This document shows, piece by piece, positions 58,280 through 64,000 of a stretch of DNA of 64,000 nucleotides. Location of the stretch: positions 5,919,501-5,983,500 of the forward strand of contig CM065392.1 of assembly GCA_033060915.1 (NCBI GenBank). The letters are read 5' to 3'. The notes beneath the pieces were generated by a model, which searched no databases, was not told where the DNA came from, and saw only the letters and a list, made by a program, of their open reading frames with translations. The position numbers and the translations under genes are program-made. The first letter of the stretch is position 1; each line of letters starts with the position of its first letter. This stretch comes from Euryodendron excelsum (taxonomy: Eukaryota; Streptophyta; Magnoliopsida; Ericales; Pentaphylacaceae).

Positions 58280-58960
58280 ATGGCATTTTGCATCCTCAGT
58301 GCGTACTAAGTCAGGTGCAAATCTAGAAAAAGCTGTAAAATGCTCTTCATACTCCACTACCGACATGCTCCCTTATTTTAGTGTGATGAACTCTTGCACT
58401 TGTGGAAAGTATTGCTTATTAAAGATTACCACAAACCATTGCCATGTGATCGGTCCTCCTTCGAGTTGAACATTCATCATGCGCCGCGTGGCTTCCCATC
58501 AATTCCTCGCCTCACCTTTTAACATAAACATACCCAAGGATAATCTCTGTTCATCAGTTATGCCCATCACCTTAAAGATAGCCTCTAATTTTTTGAGCTA
58601 TTCCTCGGCCACCAATAGATTAGTTGCCCCTACAAAGTTTGGCGGATTTAGCTTTATGAACTATTCATGCAGAGTAGTACTCTTTGGTGTCGGTCTTGCC
58701 ATCTGAACTTCCATATATTATGCTATAAGATTAGCAAGTCAGTCTGTGGCATCGAGGACATGCGGTTCTTGAGCTATTTCCTCTACATCTCTTATTGAAG
58801 CTGATGACTCCCCTTCTAACTCTTGTTGTGCCATTTTTTCTTCATCAAACCAGAATAAGGACAAAAGATACATAGTCCACACTAATCGACATCAACAACA
58901 CCTTAAGGTTTACTACAATCCTAGACAATAACTCCACACTGTGGCCTCGGTTATCTAGTT
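58280..58960 (-). pseudogene. Gypsy gag remnant (minus)
   Basis: Directly downstream of the primer-binding site. On the minus strand, frames around 58470-58280 read YFPQVQEFITL, then VVEYEEHFTAFSRFAPDLV, the typical retrotransposon gag core. Other segments lie further upstream, around 58500-58850. Several stops and frame changes make it dead. Confidence 0.8.
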
Positions 58961-58973
58961 TGGTTGACAACTT

Positions 58974-58985
58974 GCTCTGATACCA
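58974..58985 (-). promoter_or_regulatory. Gypsy primer-binding site (initiator Met-tRNA type)
   Basis: TGGTATCAGAGC on the minus strand, four bases after the LTR end (..GTGTGACA then GTT). This is the usual plant retrotransposon primer-binding site. Confidence 0.9.
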
Positions 58986-58988
58986 AAC

Positions 58989-60569
58989 TGTCACACCCCC
59001 AACCCAATTAGACACCAATTATGTCACATTAAGCGATGCGTGATAGCACAGACACCGTACCTAAGAACGACACCTTACCACATACCCAAAATAAATAAAT
59101 AAAAATACAGCGGAATAAATACCCTTTTTTATATAACCATGAACTAACCACATCTAAATATAAAGTATATGAGAGTAAACAATATCATAATCTTAAATAT
59201 AACAATCTCACATATAAGTACATAACAAACCCACAAACTATTGCTAACATACAACAAAATATAACTATAACGATAAACTGAAAGCAACAACAAGAGCTTC
59301 CCAAGCCCCAAGACACAACCTCTGACACTGACGTGAATGCCATCGAGGCTCAGACCAAGATTACAGTGAACCAACCAACATCTCCACATTACCTATTAAA
59401 ACAGTTTATGTGGGTGTGAGTTAAATGTCATCATGCTCACAGTAGATAATCAACCTCATAAAGAATGATAAATAAGCACCACAATGCACACCCAGGTATA
59501 AATGATCAATATACATAAGTAAACGACATGTAAATGACCTGTAATTTGGTAAAGATTATCATCACCTTTCTTCTAGATACAGTAAAAATTTCATAATTTT
59601 TGGATTACTCTAACTTGGTCAAATGCTCTCTCAAACCAGGGGTCGCAGATCTGCGCATCAGAATTCTGCAAAGAGAGTCCAATTAAAAAATTTCATCATA
59701 ATTCGAAATTATAACATTTTTGAGTGAATCCAAAGCCCAAATTATCCGCATAACCCTAACTTATAGTATTCAAAACTTCAACCACAAAAAAAATGTTTAG
59801 GTAGATCAAAACGTCTCCAAACAGTAGCCTATTATAGAGATGACTATTATAGTAACTATGGATCTCTCATCCCCTTTTCCTCCTTCCATGACAATGATGA
59901 ATATACACAATATACAAGAAGCAAGGAAGAATATGAAACAAGAAAAAATGAATTGAAACTTACTTTGCAACTAATTCTTTCCTAGGTTTTTTTCCCTTGT
60001 TCTTCTTCCTTTTTCTTTCTTCTTCCTCTTTCTTCCTTCTTCTTTTTCTTTCCTTTCTTCCACCGAGTTCTCTCTCTTTATCCAAGTTTCTCTTTTGACT
60101 TACTAGTCAAAAGAGATACCTATCACCCTTAGGTGTCCCCCCACATGTCTCTCTCCTATTGGTCCAAAATACAACATGACACCCTCTCATTAGTCCAACT
60201 AATGCACTTTTTTTTTTTTTGGATAACCCAGAACAACAACCCAACCCGGCAAAACATTGGAGAGAGTAGCCCAAACTAAGGTAGAAGTGGGACCCCCTTA
60301 GCGACCCACCCACAGTAAATAGCAGAGCTAACGCAGCTGACAAGGCTCGAACTCGGAACGCACGCATGCACTACACTTGCCCTCCTCTGCACTTACCAAT
60401 TAATGCACTCTTAATTACATATATGATAGTTAATAATATATGATGAGGTTAGGATACTCAAAATAAGTAGGTAAATTACACATACATGTACCCACATAAT
60501 TTTACATATTACCTAACCATGCAATAAACATAATTAATTACTGATGAAATTATAAGTTGGAGTCTCACA
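58989..60569 (-). repeat. Gypsy 5' LTR (minus), with SINE inside
   Basis: Starts TGTGAGACTCC at 60569 and ends GTGTGACA at 58989, directly before the primer-binding site. It contains the SINE 60208-60395. Compared with the segments at 53641-54310 and 57557-58262 it lacks several hundred bp between about 59511 and 59515 (internal deletion). Confidence 0.88.
60208..60395 (-). mobile_element. tRNA-related SINE
   Basis: Flanked by CCAACTAATGCAC (60195-60207) and CCAATTAATGCAC (60396-60408), 12 of 13 identical. The body reads on the minus strand from about 60395. Near its start it has a B-box-like GAGTTCGAGCC at about 60343-60353 for RNA polymerase III. It ends in 13 A (60208-60220 on this strand as T). 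The A box is not clear. The paralogous LTR at 57197 has one uninterrupted copy of the target. It has no coding capacity; a reading frame across it (60107-60367) is accidental. Confidence 0.78.
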
Positions 60570-60574
60570 AATTG

Positions 60575-60981
60575 TGGTGGCCAGAGACTCTAAAGGGAAG
60601 GTTCTAGATGTCCATTTTGGTTGGATTCGGGTTTCCTCTACTCTAGCAGCAGAAGCATGGACTGCTCGCATTGCTTGTTTGATGGCTAAGAAGTTCAATT
60701 GGCAGTCAGCCATTATAGAGTCTGACTTAGCTTTGCTTATCAATCTCATTAATTCTAGCAATGTATCGAGTAGATGGAAGGTTAAACCATTTATCGAAGA
60801 TATCTTGAATATGGCAGCTGGCCAAGCACGCAGGTCCTTCAGCTGGTGTCGTTGCCAACCAAACGACTGTGCTCATTGGCTTGCTTCTGAGGCTAATATT
60901 GGTTCCCTTATTTCCCTTCTATCTTCCCTTCCAGCATTTTTTTTTTTTTCCTGTAATTTGGTCCAGCAGGACCTCTTGTAG
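60575..60981 (+). pseudogene. LINE RNase H domain, main part
   Basis: Continues from 53473 in frame: VVARDSKGKVLDVHFGWIR, then TLAAEAWTARIACLMAKK with the catalytic Glu, and IIESDLALLINLIN with the second Asp. The last motif reads NDCAHWLASEA, where family members have NxxADxLA, so the final Asp is His. A poly(T) run precedes the stop at 60979. The A-tail at 61008-61018 closes the LINE. Confidence 0.9.
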
Positions 60982-61290
60982 CCTTTGTGCTGTTTCACTA
61001 TTTTTTTAAAAAAAAAAATCAGAACACAACCCAAACAGTACATCACATGCTAGATAAATGAGACTTGCTGCTACTCTTAATTGGAGTGAGGCTTTAGATC
61101 AAAATCTAGCTCAAACCTGTCCCCATGTTAGTGTTGCATTGGTGCTAATTTTGTTTGAATAGAGATTCTATTGCATACATCTATTCAGTTTGGAAGGTAA
61201 AATTTAGATGTTTACATTCATTTCCCAATGAACCTTCAATTTCAAAATTCTGACCCAAGACCTAGAACAAGAACTATGATACCAATTCTC

Positions 61291-64000
61291 TGTGAGTGAT
61301 CCTGAGAACTCATTATACCAGAACAAGAACCAGCAACAGATCCTTTTTCCGATTCCTCTTGTTCAACATTGACATCCTCGAGACGTTCATTATCTTCTTC
61401 TTTTCCTCTATCATTTTTCAGGTTTGCAATAACTGGCTCTTCCGTGAGTTCATCTCATGGCCATTGTTCTTGAATTGTGTCTACAACTTCTCCTTGCAGG
61501 TCCTTATATATAGATCCCTATTTTAATATCCTCTTTCTACCAAAGTTTCGCGAGCACTCCTGTTGATGCTCTTGACTAATTAGCTAAACAAGAGGTCACC
61601 ATCTCCACCATCACAGAGTCAACATCTTCAAATAGTATTTATTTTTGTACTTATTTATTATAAAGTATTTATTTTTTATACTTATTTTGAATTATAATAT
61701 AAAACAAAGTATCATTTAATCTATTAATATTTTTTTAATTATTATTTTTATTTAAATCTATGTTTTTATTTGTTATTTATTATATAATCAGTTAAATCAT
61801 AGTTGAACCGGTGAACATTTGAATTGATGTCTTAATTAGTTTAATTACGGGTACGGTTTTGATAACTATGATTTTAATTACTCTATTAATTATAGACATG
61901 TCAAAATTAACGAAAGAGGTAATGCTATAAAAATAAAAAATTTATACAGAATTTTTATATAAAATAATATGTCTTAATGACATCTTTTATTTTAAATTAA
62001 AATACTGTTTATAATAATAAAATTATCATTATCAAATTTAATGAAAATTTAAAAATTTTTGTCTCCAAAGTTAATGGCTATATGTAAAAGTGATATATTC
62101 TCTAACAAGATAGAAAGTTAAGAGCTGTGATAAAATATGTTTGTGTAAAAGTGATATAGAGAAATATAATATTTTTGAAAAAATTATAAGTATTATCATA
62201 GTTGTCTGGTGAATTTTTAAATTTAAAATTTCAGTTATATATAATTTTATATTTGTCACAATTTAAATATTATATCATATTACCCAAGCATGATATCATT
62301 TGATGTAACGATTTGCTGAACAATTACTCCTCTTTACCCTCCCTCTCTCGGTCTTTATACTTGTCGGGGAAGTGTCTGTGGGTTAGGTTGCTGGGTCATG
62401 TGAATTGCCGTTTCTGCCATCGGATGGTGTCACCGAGAATGGGTATACTTATTTAATTGGTAAATTTACTAACGAATATAATAATTACTTAATGGAAGGT
62501 ACGGTTTCTTTTCCACTGTGGGGATTAGAGAATGACAATCAGATGAGATTTTTGGTTAAAACAAAGAATTCTACTCTTAAGCCTCTTTTATAAAATGAAA
62601 AATTAGTTGACGCATTAAGTTGCCATTTTGCCACATTTTTTACATTAAAAATGGATCCTTACCTCATCAATTTCAATTAACTAACGAAAGGTTTGTTAAC
62701 GCTGATACCAATGCTGGAGTTTGAGAAGCTTGAGCGTTAAAGTTGTCAAAAAAAAAAAAACAGTTATCATCGGTGAAAAAAAATTGAACTTTCTTTTTCA
62801 ATTTGTTAAATTTACTGTTTGTAAGTTGTCATTAATTGTCAACCATGCAGATAATTAAGAGTTGTTTGGATGTGACTTTTTTTTTATCAACTTATAACTT
62901 TTTTAATGTGTGTTTGTGTTTGTGTTTGACTCTTGTTAAAAAAAGTGACTTTTTAAAATTATGTTTGCCAAATACCCCTAAGTATAGGAGCAAATAATTA
63001 TGTGATACTTCTACATCATACATACACGTGATTTATTTTCAAAGCATAAAAAAAAAAAAGTAATATTATACATAAGCTAATTTTTTAATTTATTTTATTA
63101 ATTTTCTCACTTACAAGACACAATACAATGACATTCATATTAATAAATGCATGTGAAACTTTTCACTTTGTGTCTTGAGGGTAAAAAAGTGTATTAAAAA
63201 TTAGTTTATCTGTATCATTTTTCAAAAAAAACAAAAAAAGACTCACGTGATTTGATTCCGAATCAAACACATTCCTCTTAAACAACTGGCTCAAGTCGAG
63301 CATGGTCATTGGATTAAAAATACATAAAAATTAATTTGAACTTCTTGTAGTTTTTTTTTTTTTTTTTTTCTCTCTTTCTATTTATGAGAAAATAGAAGAG
63401 AATCGACACTGGTTGCAAAAATGGTATTTTTTTAATGCATGGTCATTAGATTTACGAAGATGCGGGGCAAAAATGAAAGTCTCAGGATAATTTTGGGATA
63501 TCTTCAATGGAAAAGGATTGAAATTTTCGATCTAACTGGATTTACGATTACTTGGAAGCGTATTTTGTTATTCTTGATTAAACTATCTAATCAATCACAC
63601 ACTAATAAAATCATATACATGAAACGTAAAGCAATCGTGGACACACGATTTTAGCGTGAAAACTCTAATTGGGAAAAAAATCATAAAACTTAATCCAGCT
63701 CAAGTTTCAAGTACTATAATAATCGAACAATTTACAAGAACACTTACAACTGTACCAATCTGAAACCCATGAATCTGAGTTGAAGTCGAACCTTACTTGC
63801 ATACCCTGCAACTCACTGTTCTCCCGTGCTTAAACCATGATGAACACTATGCCGTGAATCTTTACCTTGATGCACCACCAAAACTCTTTTAGATCAATGA
63901 AGATTTGAAATTCTTCAACTTGTTAAGAAGACTTTAGGGTTTTTCTTTTTCTTTAGAGGCTCTCAATATATTTTTTAAGTGTGTTTTAACCCTAGAAGGC
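61291..64000. other. right flank, no gene recognised
   Basis: AT-rich with long A and T runs. Short frames (61296-61526, 62405-62593, 63439-63654) show no domain. About 62862-62995 is possibly a decayed foldback MITE of the GTGTTTGG type. From about 63645 to the window end the CGTGAAAACTCTAATTGGG word and Pro/Leu-poor sequence resemble the start of an unclassified LTR or other repeat that runs out of the window. Confidence 0.35.

Larger units (their letters stand above)
53474..60569 (-). mobile_element. rearranged Gypsy (Del/Tekay-like) cluster inserted in LINE RNase H
   Basis: The outer ends behave like one minus-strand LTR element: TGTGAGACTCC read from 60569, and GGGGGTGTCACA ending at 53474. 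Internally it is a mosaic. Minus parts: 53474-53640 (LTR 3' end), 56028-56880 (gag/protease), 57560-58262 (LTR middle), 58280-58960 (gag), 58989-60569 (LTR). Plus parts: about 54031-54310 (LTR), 54316-56027 (gag end, protease, reverse transcriptase, RNase H), 56881-57033 (end of pol and polypurine tract), 57034-57556 (LTR start). The target duplication is poor (CGCTG versus AATTG, or CTGTG versus TTGTG depending on the exact end). Pol motifs and the long LTRs suggest the Del/Tekay lineage. Confidence 0.85.
43545..61020 (+). mobile_element. L1-type LINE, full-length, broken by nested insertions
   Basis: A non-LTR retrotransposon that copies itself by target-primed reverse transcription. The target duplication AGAACACAA is at 43536-43544 and 61021-61029. 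Arm 1 has the empty site at about 13413. The 3' end has an A-rich tail (61008-61018). Domain order on the plus strand: ORF1 with a DUF4283-like region and CCHC knuckle (46064-46709), endonuclease (47587-48480), reverse transcriptase (48690-50160), zinc-binding RVT region (50690-50980), RNase H (53402-53473, resumed at 60575-60981). Removing the hAT-like element (2188 with duplication), solo LTR (2180) and Gypsy cluster (about 7101) leaves about 6.0 kb, the usual size of a plant L1. Many stops and frameshifts make it dead. Confidence 0.9.
33555..61290. repeat. segmental duplication, arm 2 (with 17.5-kb insertion)
   Basis: Collinear with arm 1 from CTCAGTAAAGCAGTTGTTCT at 33561 to about 43544, then interrupted by the composite insertion 43545-61020, then resuming at AGAACACAACCCAAACAG (61021), which matches arm 1 at about 13413. 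The resumed part shows the same GTAA..TTTAGATGTTTA..CATTC and CCTAGAACA words up to about 61270. Confidence 0.88.

Noticed and set aside
60343..60353. TTCGA box as part of a tRNA gene
   Set aside because: No cloverleaf can be drawn around it. The 13-bp duplication and A-tail identify a SINE.
60107..60367. 86-codon minus-strand frame
   Set aside because: It covers SINE plus LTR sequence and is absent from the sister LTR.
43545..61020. LINE and Gypsy domains as parts of one novel composite reverse-transcribing system
   Set aside because: Target duplications and in-frame restoration show ordinary nested insertions of separate dead elements.

Overview
The window is nuclear DNA of a eudicot plant, probably a woody species. 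The evidence is split genes with GT-AG introns, plant-type LINE, Copia, Gypsy, SINE, MITE and Helitron remnants, AT-rich intergenic DNA, and many (GA)n and (TA)n microsatellites. The species cannot be named from the sequence. I find no intact protein-coding gene. All three recognisable host genes are broken: two copies of the exosome subunit gene RRP43/EXOSC8 and one GRF-type zinc-finger gene.

Layout. An old segmental duplication organises the window. Arm 1 covers about 540-13640 and arm 2 about 33555-61290. Each arm carries an eight-exon, minus-strand RRP43 copy (1099-6453 and 34429-38800). The two copies are decayed by different lesions, so the damage shown here came after duplication. Comparing the arms gives empty sites that date several MITEs. 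Between the arms (13.6-33.5 kb) lie a degenerate tandem-repeat cluster (13.7-17.2 kb), two related long LTRs facing in opposite directions (18.4-20.2 and 20.5-21.9 kb), a hAT-like non-autonomous element (23.3-23.8 kb), a Helitron-like AT-rich block (26.5-28.05 kb), a GC/CA/TA compound microsatellite and the GRF-finger pseudogene (29.1-29.5 kb).

Arm 2 is split by one 17.5-kb composite insertion (43545-61020) that can be peeled like an onion. A plant L1-type LINE is flanked by a 9-bp target duplication and ends in an A-rich tail. It was later hit by: (i) a hAT-like element with an 8-bp duplication, itself carrying a truncated Copia element; (ii) a 2.2-kb solo LTR with a perfect 5-bp duplication; (iii) a 7.1-kb Gypsy (Del/Tekay-like) cluster that split the LINE RNase H domain and is internally a mosaic of plus- and minus-oriented pieces. 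One LTR of that cluster was then hit by (iv) a tRNA-related SINE. Subtracting the insertions and their duplications leaves about 6.0 kb, a normal full-length plant L1. In-frame stops in the LINE and Gypsy coding remnants fall mostly where Trp or Gln is expected, as deamination of methylated cytosine would produce.

The last 2.7 kb (61.3-64 kb) and several AT-rich stretches hold nothing I can name. I saw no new functional system. The most interesting content is the duplicated and independently decaying exosome gene, the nested insertion record, the mosaic Gypsy cluster and the SINE.
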